The notes: a model not told the origin generated them from the letters alone. A stretch of 48,215 nucleotides of DNA from Actinomycetota bacterium (GCA_019347695.1 JAHWKT010000005.1:1-48215), one strand, 5' to 3'. Positions 8,519 through 17,154 are shown, counted from the first letter of the stretch. Program-made: numbers and translations.

Positions 8519-9365
8519 CGGCCGGCGAGGTCGTCCATGATCGACGGCTCGATCAGGACGCTGTCGACCGCGTGGACGACGGCGTTCGACGCCGCGATGT
8601 CGGGCTCGACCACCGTCGAGTCCTCGAAACGAACACGCCCCCGTCGACGGTCGCCTCCACGAACCCGCTGACCGTGCGCACCCGACCCTCGGTGACCTCC
8701 TCGGCGGGCAGCATCGACAACACGATGTGCTCGTCGAGCAGCAGACCGTGCAGCGTGTCGAACCACCCGTCCTCGTGGAGCACGTCCAGCACCAGGCCGC
8801 CCTCCGGCTCACCGGTGACGACGAGGTCGGCGACCATGCCCTTCATGAAGTTGGGCTCGCCACGCACGGAGGGACGGTCCTCGAGCCGAGCCCCGCCGCC
8901 GCGTCCTCGAGCATCTGCTGGCGCCACTCGTCGATGTCCGCATCGTCGGTCATCGTGTCGTACAGCGCGTAGCGGCCCGGCGTGTCGAAGATCATCGGGC
9001 CGACCCGACGGCCCGACCCGACGTCGACGGCCACGACCGTCGGTGCGTCCACCTCGTCGGGCACGTCGACGCGCCGGACGCCGTTGTGCGTGGCGATGGC
9101 GAGCAGCGTTCCGTCGGGACTGAACGCCAGGCCGCCGGACCGGGCGCCGGCACCCTCCAGCGGTGCACCGATCCGTCGGCCGGTGTCGCCGTCGATGACC
9201 ACGACGGCACCGTCGTCGGTCTGCACGGCCGCCAGTGCGCCGTCGGGCGAGATGGCCAGCGCCGCCGTCGATCATCCGCCGGTCCACGTCGGCCATCTGT
9301 GCCGAGGTCAGCCGGCCGATCGCCGCGGCGGAGACCGCGGGGTACACGTCGGTGCGCATGTCCAT
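8515..9365 (-). pseudogene. degenerate gene with propeller-like and fasciclin-like segments
   Basis: Three frames must be joined to read this region. The first holds MDMRTDVYPAVSAAAIG. The second, about 9226-8870, holds propeller-like repeats (GLAFSPDGTLLAIATHNG, VVAVDVGSGRRVGPM). The third, about 8875-8620, holds a fasciclin-like part (DGWFDTLHGLLL, EEVTEGRVRTVSGF). A last shift near 8625 leads to EPDIAASNAVVHAVDSVLIE, the canonical end of a FAS1 domain, and a stop at 8515-8517. At least three frameshifts, plus apparent loss of the central FAS1 core, argue for a decayed gene rather than one base error. Propeller and FAS1 parts may come from different ancestral genes. The stop overlaps the convergent GH3 stop. 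Confidence 0.55.
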
Positions 9366-9853
9366 ACTGTGCGCCGCCGCCGCGCGCGTCACACCTGCGC
9401 GCTACACCATGACACGTGGCGTCGGCCCCCATGGCGCCGACAGGCGAGGGAATCACCGGGGGTGAGCGGACGGTTGTCCCCAGGCACGCCCCGGACAGCG
9501 AAGGGCGCCGGCATGCCCACCACGATTCGCTCGTCATCGGCGCCGACCGAGGTCGTCGAACAGGCGCTGGGCGCCCCGTGAGCACCGACACCACACCGCC
9601 AGCGCGCGAGTTCCTCGCATCTGACATGGTGCTGCCCGAGATGGCCGAGATCGGCTCCAGGCGCGCAGCGGAGTACACGTCGGCCAGGTGCTGGTGCTCA
9701 GCGGCGCGCTGCTGTTCACCGAGGTCAACGTCGAGATGCCGGCGACCCTGCTGTCGGGCGCGCTGGGCAACTTCGCGGAGCCTGGTTCCACGAAACACGC
9801 GGCGGACCGGCTCCGCCGGGCAGAGACTCGTGGTCGGGATGGCGGCGCGACGC
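9366..9853. other. degenerate non-coding stretch
   Basis: No intact gene is supported. Short plus-strand protein-like pieces in different frames, such as REFLASDMVLPEMAEIG (about 9605) and VLVLSGALLFTEVNVEMP (about 9690), look like remains of a disrupted coding sequence. I do not recognise the family. Confidence 0.35.
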
Positions 9854-9883
9854 ACGAAAGCCCCGCCGGGGCGGGGCTTTCGT
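9854..9883 (-). terminator. hairpin downstream of cold-shock gene
   Basis: A perfect 14-bp inverted repeat (ACGAAAGCCCCGCC, 2-base loop, then its complement) lies about 60 bases after the minus-strand stop of the cold-shock gene. It has no U-tract, which is common for terminators in GC-rich actinobacteria. Because it is symmetric it could act on either strand. Confidence 0.7.
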
Positions 9884-9943
9884 GGAGTTGGGTAGGTCGT
9901 GACACGGTGCCTCACGGCGGGGCACGACCACGCACAGGTGCAG

Positions 9944-10147
9944 CTAGAGCGCCTCGACGTCGCTCGCCTGCGGGCCCTTCTGCCCTTCGGTGACCGTGTA
10001 GCTCACGCGCTGCCCCTCATCGAGGCTCTTGTATCCCGAGCCCTTGATGGCAGAGAAATGAACAAACAGGTCGTCGCCGCCGCCCTCTGGGCTGACGAAA
10101 CCGTAGCCCTTGTCGGCGTTGAACCACTTGACCGTACCTTCTGGCAT
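9944..10147 (-). CDS. cold-shock protein (CspA family)
   Basis: A 67-residue single-domain cold-shock protein of exact family length. RNP1 (KGYGFVSP, residues 13-20) and RNP2 (LFVHFSAI, about 27-34) are intact, as are the opening [11 protein letters not shown] and the closing [10 protein letters not shown]. It binds single-stranded RNA/DNA and acts as an RNA chaperone in the cytoplasm. It is monocistronic, with a gap of about 180 bases to the next gene upstream that would leave room for a regulatory 5' leader, and a strong hairpin follows its stop. Confidence 0.97.
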   Translation of the reverse strand: MPEGTVKWFNADKGYGFVSPEGGGDDLFVHFSAIKGSGYKSLDEGQRVSYTVTEGQKGPQASDVEAL

Positions 10148-10327
10148 GCATATTCCGATCTGGAACGCACATACGCCGGGTTACTCCGTGTGAGAAATTG
10201 GACCCCGACCGGGTGCGCGAAGCACCCACCTTAGCGGATGCGACGGCATGTGCGGTCCTCGTCACCCCTGGCGGGGTGGTCGCATGCATCTGCGACGTGG
10301 GCCCAGGCGGAGCCGGAGCTCGGCCGA

Positions 10328-11128
10328 TCATGCGCCGTCGGGTAGTACGACCCGCCCGCGGCGGTCCAGGACGCCGAAGCAGTAGCCGCGTCTGCGGATG
10401 CGGCGGATCAACCGTGGCAGGGCCGCCATGGTCGCCTGCGAATCCTCCTTGTCGTGCAGCAGGATCACGGCACCCGACTCGAGGCGCCGCATGACCGAGC
10501 GGATGATTTGCCGCGGCGTTCGCGACGCGTCCCAGTCGTGCGTGTCGACGGTCCACAGCACCGTGCGGAACCCCATGGCGCGGACGGTGGCACGTACGCG
10601 CTTGTTCACCTTGCCGTAGGGCGGACGCAGGAGGCGACCGCCGGCGACACGCGCACGGGCGAACGCGCGCTGCGAGCGGCGGATCTGCCGTCGGATCCCA
10701 GCGTCGGACAGGCTCGTGAGGGCGGCATGGTCGTAGGTGTGGTGATAGATCCTGTGGTCACCACGCGCCAATGATCGTGCCCGCCCGGGCCGTGCCGCCA
10801 CCGATCGTCCGGTCATGAAGAACGTCGCCTGCACACGCTCCTCGGCGAGGATGGCGGCCAGTCGCTTCGAGTTGGCGTCACTCGGGCCGTCGTCGAACGT
10901 GAGCGCCACCGGGCCGTTCGCGCAGGTGCGAGCCCGCCCGGGTCCCCGTGTGGACGCGGGATCGCGCTCGGCTGGCGCAGAGCCGACGGCCAGCGCGCCG
11001 AGCGCGACGGCCACGATGACCGCGATCGTCGCCCAATGCACCGCCAGGCGGGAACCGGCCAGCGCCACCCGCATCCTCCTCCGCGACCCGGGTGCTTCGA
11101 GTCGATGCGCCGCTTGCGTACGTAGCAC
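10328..11128 (-). CDS. polysaccharide deacetylase (NodB homology domain), membrane-anchored
   Basis: A 266-residue carbohydrate esterase family 4 protein. One membrane segment (about residues 29-50) anchors an extracellular catalytic domain. All motifs are present: TFDDGP (77-82, catalytic base and metal Asp), HTYDH (130-134, metal His pair), RPPYG (168-172), DTHDW (195-199) and LLHD (223-226). It should remove N-acetyl groups from cell-wall or exopolysaccharide sugars in a metal-dependent way. It stands alone; the hairpin at 11155-11199 separates it from the pckA remnant upstream. The exact polymer substrate is not predictable. Confidence 0.93.
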   Translation of the reverse strand: MLRTQAAHRLEAPGSRRRMRVALAGSRLAVHWATIAVIVAVALGALAVGSAPAERDPASTRGPGRARTCANGPVALTFDDGPSDANSKRLAAILAEERVQATFFMTGRSVAARPGRARSLARGDHRIYHHTYDHAALTSLSDAGIRRQIRRSQRAFARARVAGGRLLRPPYGKVNKRVRATVRAMGFRTVLWTVDTHDWDASRTPRQIIRSVMRRLESGAVILLHDKEDSQATMAALPRLIRRIRRRGYCFGVLDRRGRVVLPDGA

Positions 11129-11154
11129 CTACGCAGGTGCGCCGAAGGTAGCAA

Positions 11155-11199
11155 CGATCGTCGGCCGCACCGGGGAACCCCTACCGCGGCCGACGATCG
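11155..11199 (-). terminator. long stem-loop after the pckA remnant
   Basis: A perfect 14-bp inverted repeat (CGATCGTCGGCCGC and its complement) encloses a 17-base loop that contains a second small GGGG/CCCC stem. It lies 18 bases beyond the minus-strand stop of the pckA remnant (11217), where a transcription terminator is expected, and before the deacetylase gene. Confidence 0.7.
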
Positions 11200-11216
11200 C
11201 CGCCGGATGCTGCTCG

Positions 11217-11590
11217 TCAGGCGTCGTGCTGCGCGCCGTGGGCGGCGTCACCCTCCGCGACGCTGTCGGTGTGCTCGGCCGCGCCGGGCGGACCCGCAGC
11301 GATGACGTCCTGCGGGGCCTGCGACTCGTACGAGGCGAGTTGTCGACGAACATCTTCGCGACGTCGGCCGCCCTCGCGTCGTAGTCATCCGGGTCCTGCC
11401 AGGTGCCGCGGGGCTGCAGCAGCTCGGACGGCACACCGTGGCACTCCGTCGGCACCTCCAGTCCGAAGATCGGATCGGTGACGTACTCCACGTCGTCGAG
11501 CGCGCCGGAGATCGCCGCGCGCACCATCGCGCGTGAGTGCTGGATCGACAGGCGACTGCCGGTGGTGGTGCCCGGTGATCCATGGCCGGC
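11217..11590 (-). pseudogene. pckA: ATP-dependent phosphoenolpyruvate carboxykinase, C-terminal remnant
   Basis: Only the last fifth of PEP carboxykinase (ATP) is left. GSRLSIQHSRAMVRAAISG and DPIFGLEVPTECHGVPSELL are diagnostic C-terminal segments. After VAKMFVDN a single-base shift near 11340 is needed to continue with ASYESQAPQDVIAAGPPG to the stop at 11217. Upstream of about 11590 (the gene's 5' side) homology stops and the DNA becomes the plus-strand esterase remnant. The nucleotide-binding P-loop and metal-binding residues are all missing, so it cannot interconvert oxaloacetate and PEP. The natural stop and terminator hairpin are still in place. Confidence 0.85.
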
Positions 11591-11663
11591 TCTGAGGTGT
11601 CCGGACCGCCGTCGCCGGACGTGGTGGATCCGCGCCGCGGACGCCGAACGCTCCCCCCGACTT

Positions 11664-12470
11664 CGGCGCCTTCTGGGCCGCGACGATCGCCGCGCTGGAC
11701 CATGTGCCGTTCGACGTTCGGCGGACGACCCAGCCAGGTCTCACCCCGGCACCCACGCGCACGCCATCTCGTTCCGGTCGTGGCAGCGGCGTCGGATCCA
11801 CGGGTACGCACTGACCTGGGACGACGACGAGCCGTGACCGCTCATCGTCCATGCGCACGGCTACCGTGCCCAGGTCACGCCACGCGTCGAGTGGGTCCGC
11901 GCCGGCTGCCACGTGCTCGGGTTCGACATCCGGGGCTTCGGGCGGTCCGTCGACGCGGTTGTGTCACCGTCGCCCGACGGCTGGCTGCTGACCGGTGCGC
12001 GCCGCCCGGAGACCTCGGTGCTGCGCGGTGCGGTGTGCGACTACGTGCGCGCGCTGCAGGTCGCGTCCGCCCTGGGGTGACGACGCGGCGTCTCGTCTGC
12101 CATGCCGTGAGCCTGGCCGGTGGGCTGGCGACCATGGCCGAGGCGGTGGCCGGTCGCGCGGACCTGCTCGTGCTCGGCGTCCCGACGTTCGGATGGGCCG
12201 AGGGGCGTCGCCTGCTCGTGGAGCGCGGGTCGGGCGCGGAGGTCGCCGACTTCCCGGCGCGCCATCCCGAGTATCCCGAGGACGACCTGCAGGCCGTGCT
12301 GGCCTACTTCGACGCCGCACTGTTCGCGCCGGCGATCCGCTGCCCCACCCTGCTCGGGATCGGCCGGGTCGACCGGGTCGTGCCGTCGGCGTGCGTGCGC
12401 GCCATCGCCGCACGGCTGCGCGCGCCACACGAGATCATGACCGTTCCCGTCAGCCACGATTCCGGACCGG
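11664..12470 (+). pseudogene. acetyl xylan esterase/cephalosporin-C deacetylase (AXE1) family remnant
   Basis: The plus strand shows an AXE1-type alpha/beta hydrolase in pieces. FGAFWAATIAALDHVPFDV (about 11670) is followed by a frame change, then RRRIHGYALTWDDDEP ends at an in-frame TGA (11835-11837). The same frame goes on with LIVHAHGYRAQVTPRVEWV and VLGFDIRGFGRS. A second shift near 12075 leads to LVCHAVSLAGGLATMAEA (nucleophile-elbow region, with Ala where Gly is usual) and LGIGRVDRVVPSACV (catalytic Asp region). Homology ends near 12465, where the opposite-strand cNMP gene begins. One nonsense codon and at least two frameshifts make it non-functional. Confidence 0.75.
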
Positions 12471-12867
12471 CGACGCGGGCCAGCGTGTCGAGCGGCATCG
12501 TCAGGACCAAGCAGGCGCTGTCGGTCCGTACGGTCGCTGTCGCGCGCCCCGGCGGCCGCAACCCCGACCACCCGAAGATCCGCCCAGGCTGGTCCGTCGT
12601 CTCGACGACCAGGTCCCCAACGCCAGCGAACTCGACCAACGTGGCGATCGTGCCGCTGACGAGCACGACGAGCTCAAACGTCACCGCCCGTTGGCGCAGC
12701 AGAATCTCACCCTGGGCCACGTCGTGCGGCGTGAGCTGCCCCTGCACGTGTGCGAGCAGATCGTCGGGCAGCGTCACCGCGCCCGGGATGAGCGCTGTCA
12801 GTGACAGCACGGCGGACGGCTCGTGGAGCATCCGGTGATCGTGTCCCGCCAACGACCCTGCGGGCAA
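12462..12867 (-). pseudogene. cyclic-nucleotide-binding (Crp-like) domain protein, C-terminally truncated
   Basis: Reading leftward from 12867, the frame encodes DDLLAHVQGQLTPHDVAQGE, ELVVLVSGTIATLVEF, GRIFGWSGLRPPGRATATV and CLVLTMPLDTLARV. These are the beta-roll and PBC-type segments of a cNMP-binding/Crp domain. Soon after ARVAGP the frame runs into the antisense of the esterase remnant, so the domain's end and any following DNA-binding or other domain are lost. An open frame continues to 12304, so a fusion product could still be made. The real start may be the ATG at 12828. I regard it as a fragment left by a deletion junction near 12462. Confidence 0.6.
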
Positions 12868-12930
12868 GGACCTTCGGCCCTGTCGCGTTGCCCCGATTGT
12901 GCGACGCTCGCGTCCGTCAGGGAGACGCCG

Positions 12931-13340
12931 ATGTCCGAGACCGAGATCGCGCTGGTGACGCTGTCACCCGACGAGTGCCGCGCCCTGCTGGTCACCCACC
13001 GCCCCCGGCTGGGCCGACTGGTGTTCGTCGACGACGGTTGGCCGCTGGCGTTGCCCATGAACTTCGCGGTGCGCGATGAAGCCATCTACTTCCGGACCGC
13101 GCCGGGCGCAAGCTCGACGCCGCCCTCCGCGCCGACCGGGTGGCGTTCGAGCTCGACGACGTCGACGAGGTCTGGGAGGACGGGTGGAGCCTGCTGGCGT
13201 TCGGGCGTCTGCAGGTCGTCACCGACCCCGACGAGCTCGCCGAGGCGCGCCGCCTGCCACCACGACCGTGGGCGGCGGGTGACACGCCCTACCACCTGCG
13301 CATGGACATCGAGAGCCTGTCGGGGCGACGCATCACCTGA
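12931..13340 (+). pseudogene. pyridoxamine 5'-phosphate oxidase-family protein, one-base frameshift
   Basis: A nearly complete flavin/F420-binding split-barrel protein of about 136 residues. It opens with MSETEIALVTLSPDECRALL, RLGRLVFVDDGWPLALPMNF and AIYFRTAPG. Near 13105 one base appears to be missing; a one-base shift continues with KLDAALRADRVAFELDDVDE, GWSLLAFGRLQVVTDPDELA and PYHLRMDIESLSGRRI, the normal family ending. GGGAGA lies six bases before the ATG. Apart from the single indel the gene looks healthy, so this could be a base-calling error. If real, the product is truncated after about 60 residues. Related proteins act as FMN-linked reductases or heme-binding proteins. Confidence 0.78.
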
Positions 13341-13401
13341 CGCACCGACCACCTGCGCGGTTTCGGTAAAGGTCGCGTCGCGGCGGCCGACGAGCGTCGC
13401 C

Positions 13402-13701
13402 ATGATCACCAAGCGCTTCTTCAAGACCCGCGACGACGTCGAGGTCACCTTCCAGATCGACGCCCACGGCGCCGAGTCGGCCGCACTGGTCGCCGACATC
13501 CACGACTGGCGGCCGCAGCCCATGACCCGCTCGGCCCGCGGCCGCGGGCCGTTCAGGCTGAAGCTCCGCGTCCCCAGAGACGGGTCGATCCAGTTCCGCT
13601 ACCTGCTCGACGGCGTCAGGTGGGAGAACGACGACGCCGCAGACGCCTACTGGCCGAACGCACTCGGCACGGACAACAGCGTGGTCGTCTTCGGCGGCTG
13701 A
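13402..13701 (+). CDS. small stand-alone CBM48 (AMPK-type glycogen-binding) protein
   Basis: A 99-residue protein made almost entirely of a CBM48/isoamylase N-terminal-like beta-sandwich: VEVTFQIDAHGAESAALVAD, IHDWRPQPM, LRVPRDGSIQFRYLLDG and the closing DNSVVVF. The WRP and FRYLLDG segments match the strands of glycogen-binding domains. No catalytic domain is attached. It could target glycogen or an alpha-glucan-metabolising partner, which is inference. It lies 60 bases after the PNPOx-family gene and before a ppsA remnant. Confidence 0.82.
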   Translation: MITKRFFKTRDDVEVTFQIDAHGAESAALVADIHDWRPQPMTRSARGRGPFRLKLRVPRDGSIQFRYLLDGVRWENDDAADAYWPNALGTDNSVVVFGG

Positions 13702-13929
13702 TCGATCACCTCCGGCGCCCTCCTACAGCGGACGTCCACCGTGCACATGACACGGTGGGCGTCCACGACAGCGACGCCGACCATTGCCCGCCTGTGCTCG
13801 GTCGCAGGCGGAACGGCAAGCGTCCCGCCGACAGCGAGACCTTGGCCCCACCGGGTGGGTGGCATGGTCGGTCATGGTGCGGACGTGGGCGAACGCCCGC
13901 CTCAGACGACGCCGACTGGAGCAGCGGCC

Positions 13930-14530
13930 GTGGTAACACTCGAGCAGCGGGCAACCGACCAGATCATGTGGTTCTCGCAGGTTGACACCGAGGATGTCGG
14001 TCTCGTGGGCGGCAAAGGAGCCAACCTGGGCGAGCTCACGGGTGCCGGCTTCCCCGTACCCGACGGCTTCGTGGTCACCGCGGCGGCCTATCTGGCGGCG
14101 ATGGAGCGCGGCGGGGTGCGGGATCGTCTGCGCGAGGTCGCCGCCGGCGTGATGTCCCCGACCCGGACGCGCTCGCCCAGGCGTCTGGAGCAGCGCAGCA
14201 GTTGGTGCGCTGCTCCGGTACGCCAGAACAGCTGCGCGAGGAGATCGTCTCCGGCTACCGGAAGCTCGGCGACGACGTCGCCGTCGACGTCGCCGTCCGC
14301 TCGTCGGCGACGAGCGAGGACACCGCCGGCACGTCGTTCGCCGGGATGAACGGGACCTTCACCAACGTCGTCGGGCCGGACCAGCTGGTCAGCCGTGTGA
14401 TCGACTGCTGGGCGTCCGCTATGGTCAGCGCGTGATCGCCTACCGAGACCGGCACGGCATGGACGAGGAGCCCGCGATCGCGGTCGTCGTCCAACGGATG
14501 GTCGACAGTGAACGGTCCGGCGTCCTGTGA
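13930..14530 (+). pseudogene. ppsA: phosphoenolpyruvate synthase, N-terminal remnant
   Basis: The N-terminal nucleotide-binding part of PEP synthase is recognisable: MWFSQVDTEDVGLVGGKGAN and LGELTGAGFPVPDGFVVTA in one frame. After a shift near 14160 come LREEIVSGYRKLGDDVAVDV and AVRSSATSEDTAGTSFAGMN in a second frame. Another shift near 14425 gives YGQRVIAYRDRHGMDEEPAI and a stop right after SERSGVL at 14528, where the family continues with a phosphate-binding and catalytic His domain. More than half of the protein is absent. It cannot convert pyruvate to PEP. GTG at 13930 or ATG at 13966 was the original start. Confidence 0.84.
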
Positions 14531-14580
14531 CCGGCGATGACGCCCAGCCAACGCGGCGGTGAGCGGTGAGATCCAGCAGC

Positions 14581-15591
14581 ATGCGGGCGTGGATCGTCAA
14601 GCGGCCCGGCCCGATCGACGAACAGCCGTTGCAGCTGATCGAACGCCCGATACCAGACCCGGCACCCGATGAGGTGCGCGTGCGGGTCTCGGCCTGCGGG
14701 GTGTGCCGCACGGACCTGCACCTCGCCGAGGGCGACCTGGCACCACGCCATCCCGGTGTGGTACCAGGCCACGAGGTCGTCGGACGCGTCGACGCGCTCG
14801 GCGCGGACGTGCAGCGCTTCGCGGTCGGCGACCGGGTCGGTGTGCCGTGGCTGCGCTCGACGTGCGGCGCATGCCGCTTCTGCGCCACAAACGCGGAGAA
14901 CCTCTGCGTACAGCCGCGCTTCACCGCGTGGGACGCCGACGGCGGGTTCGCCGAGTGGTGCACCGTCCCCGCCGCCTACGCCTACCACCTGCCGGACGCG
15001 TTCGACGACGAGCACGCCGCCCCGCTGCTGTGCGCGGGCATCATCGGCTTCTGCGCATTGCGCCTCGCCGACCTCGACCACACGGCCACCGCCGCCCGTC
15101 GACTGGGCATCTACGGGTTCGGCGCCAGCGCGCATCTGGCCGCGCAGGTCGCGCTACACCAAGGCGCCACGGTGCACGTGATGACGCGCGATGCCGACGC
15201 ACGCACGCGGGCCCTCACCCTGGGCTGTGCGTCGGCCCAGGGCGGCGACGACGCCCCACCCGAGCCGCTGGACGCCGCGGTGCTGTTCGCTCCGGTCGGT
15301 GCACTGGTGCCGGTGGCACTGGAGGCACTGGATCGGGGCGGCACACTGGTCATCGCGGGCATCCACCTGTCCGACGTGCCGGCGCTCAACTACGAGCGAC
15401 ACCTGTTCTACGAGCGGCGGGTCGTCTCGACGACCGCCAACACGCGGGCCGATGGCGAGGCGTTTCTCCTGCTCGCCGCCGCGGTGCCCATCCGCGTAAC
15501 CACGACCCGCTACCCCTTCCATCAGGCGGACCATGCGCTAGCCGATCTCGCGCACGACCGTGTCAACGGCGCGGCGGTACTGGTGCGGTGA
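14581..15591 (+). CDS. zinc-dependent alcohol dehydrogenase family protein
   Basis: A complete 336-residue medium-chain dehydrogenase. Catalytic zinc ligands are in CGVCRTDLH (about residues 39-47) and GHEVVG (about 63-68). The structural zinc lobe is CGACRFCATNAENLC, with all four Cys. The Rossmann-like YGFGASAHLA lies in the second half. It resembles AdhA-type NAD-dependent primary alcohol/aldehyde dehydrogenases of actinobacteria, including HLPDAFDDEHAAPLLCAG before the coenzyme domain. ATG at 14581 follows GTGAGATCC. It is intact although flanked on both sides by decayed genes. Confidence 0.92.
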   Translation: MRAWIVKRPGPIDEQPLQLIERPIPDPAPDEVRVRVSACGVCRTDLHLAEGDLAPRHPGVVPGHEVVGRVDALGADVQRFAVGDRVGVPWLRSTCGACRFCATNAENLCVQPRFTAWDADGGFAEWCTVPAAYAYHLPDAFDDEHAAPLLCAGIIGFCALRLADLDHTATAARRLGIYGFGASAHLAAQVALHQGATVHVMTRDADARTRALTLGCASAQGGDDAPPEPLDAAVLFAPVGALVPVALEALDRGGTLVIAGIHLSDVPALNYERHLFYERRVVSTTANTRADGEAFLLLAAAVPIRVTTTRYPFHQADHALADLAHDRVNGAAVLVR

Positions 15592-15676
15592 CTCCCGCGA
15601 CCCGCTCTCGCCGAGCACCCCAGTGGACACCGTCCACCGCGGCAGATCACGCCCGCCACCGAGCGGGAGACACGGC

Positions 15677-15918
15677 CTACATGCCGAGATCGGCGGCATC
15701 CTGGCCCAGCCAGACGTGACCGAGTCCGGTCGGGACAAACCATCCGTGGGGCACACCCTCGGGGACGTCGATGCGGCGACCGGTGACATCCTGGTGCACC
15801 AGCCGAACGAACCGTGACTTGTCGCCGCCAGCGAACGGGTGCAACGGCATCTCGCGTAACCGCGCCAGATGCTGTGGGTCGTCCACCTCGGTCAGCCGCC
15901 CACGCACCATGATCGCGG
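15677..15918 (-). pseudogene. PNPOx-like flavin protein, C-terminal remnant
   Basis: Minus-strand reading gives [39 protein letters not shown] and VTGRRIDVPEG, the C-terminal half of a pyridoxamine-phosphate-oxidase-like split-barrel protein. The frame ends in a stop at 15677 after an unrelated-looking tail. The N-terminal half is missing; at about 15918 the DNA switches to the plus-strand narK remnant. It is a paralogue, not a copy, of the gene at 12931. Confidence 0.58.
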
Positions 15919-15922
15919 CCCG

Positions 15923-16234
15923 GTGGTGCTCCCGGTCAACTACGTGCCCGTGGCGTTCCTGTCGATGGCCGCGGCGCTCGGCGTCGGCAACGGCGCGGTG
16001 TTCGCGCTGGTCGGCACCCGCGCACCGGCGACCAAGGTCGGCGCCGTCACCGGCTTCGTCGGTGCGGCCGGCGGCCTCGGCGGCTTCTTTCCCCCGCTGG
16101 TCATGGGTGCCGTCTTCGAGGCCACCAGCTCCTACGCCATCGGGCTGGCGCTGCTGTGCCTCACCGCGCTGACCGGAATGGCCTACACCTACCGGCGGTT
16201 CGCCCGCAACGCCAGTTCCGCAGCGCCAGGGTAG
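15923..16234 (+). pseudogene. narK: nitrate/nitrite transporter (NarK-type MFS), C-terminal remnant
   Basis: About 100 codons encode the last transmembrane helices of a NarK/NasA transporter. [20 protein letters not shown] and [19 protein letters not shown] are the diagnostic second nitrate signature; [20 protein letters not shown] is the final helix; the stop is at 16232. The remaining ten or so helices are absent and there is no start or Shine-Dalgarno site. It abuts, head to head, the PNPOx remnant at about 15918. Confidence 0.7.
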
Positions 16235-16313
16235 TGACCGCTGACGAACGGCAACCCCGTGATGCCCGTGCCTGCAGTGCCAACAGGCTCGCGCCGGTGC
16301 GGTTGCTCTCTGA

Positions 16314-16835
16314 TCACGTGTCCTGCTCCGGGCCGGTCGCGGACGCATCCCGCTCGTCGACCTGCTCCTCGGCTCCGGATGACGCGTCGTCGGCGGGGCC
16401 GGACACGGGCTGATCGAGCGGGTTGATCCACCGGACGTCGAAGAACCGGGCGAAGTCGGCGTCGGCGGAGACCACTGCGACCCCGTGATCGATCGCGAGC
16501 GCGGCAAGCGCCGCATCGGTCACCAGTGGCCCGCGGACCCGGTGGTTGCGCACCAGGCGGCCGAGCACGCCCGCGTACGCGGCGGTGGGCTGAGGCACCC
16601 ACGCACGCGGTGCGGCAAGCCAGTCTTCGACCTGCTGCCACGCGACCTCGGGCTCCAGCGGTTCGGCGAACGCGCGCGGGTTCGTGGCGATGCGCAAGAA
16701 CGCGGCGACGGTCTGCCAGGGGAATCCCACCCTGGTCGAGCCGTTGAGCGCATCGACCAACCATGTGCGCGCTCGGTCATGATGCGGATCGTCGGAGTTG
16801 CGGGCGTACAGCAGGATGTTCGCGTCGAGCAGCAT
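16314..16835 (-). CDS. VapC-type PIN-domain toxin
   Basis: A 173-residue PIN-domain ribonuclease. The first catalytic Asp is in MLLDANILLYA (residues 1-11). The later acidic residues are in VTDAALAALAIDHG and VSADADFARF, the latter matching the closing active-site motif. VapC toxins cleave RNA, often initiator tRNA or rRNA, when freed from the antitoxin. The coding start shares one base with the antitoxin stop (TGATG), so the pair is co-translated. The last 35 or so residues, rich in Asp/Glu/Ser, are an unusual tail beyond the usual 130-140 residue domain. Confidence 0.86.
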   Translation of the reverse strand: MLLDANILLYARNSDDPHHDRARTWLVDALNGSTRVGFPWQTVAAFLRIATNPRAFAEPLEPEVAWQQVEDWLAAPRAWVPQPTAAYAGVLGRLVRNHRVRGPLVTDAALAALAIDHGVAVVSADADFARFFDVRWINPLDQPVSGPADDASSGAEEQVDERDASATGPEQDT

Positions 16836-17071
16836 CAGCCGTGTGCGTCGCCCTCCAGAATCGCGAGCGTCTCCTCGATGTCGTCGAGCGGCAGGCGCGG
16901 GCGCCCCATAGCTGAGACGTTCTGGTGAAACGGTCGCGGTTCCGCCTCGGACCGCGCGAGTCCTCGCCGTGCCAGGGCGTTGACTATTTCGCTCACACCA
17001 ACGCCTCGCTCTCGCCGCGCCTCTTCCACGGCGCGCGCGACATCAGCGTCCAGAGTGATGGTCGTCCTCAT
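16835..17071 (-). CDS. VapB-type ribbon-helix-helix antitoxin
   Basis: About 78 residues starting MRTTITLDADVARAVEEA, a ribbon-helix-helix DNA-binding N-terminus, followed by a toxin-binding C-terminal tail. It directly precedes the PIN toxin with a one-base overlap. It should neutralise the toxin and autorepress the pair. An upstream in-frame ATG at 17077 is an alternative start. Confidence 0.85.
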   Translation of the reverse strand: MRTTITLDADVARAVEEARRERGVGVSEIVNALARRGLARSEAEPRPFHQNVSAMGRPRLPLDDIEETLAILEGDAHG

Positions 17072-17154
17072 GCACATAGCCTAGCATCACGATGCACGGC
17101 CGCGTCCAGAGGATCTCTGCATCGTCGGCAACGAACTCGACGTGCCGCGCGGTC

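Noticed and set aside
11403-11837. Plus-strand open frame across the pckA remnant
   Set aside because: Its first two thirds are antisense to pckA sequence; only the last part is meaningful, as a piece of the esterase pseudogene.
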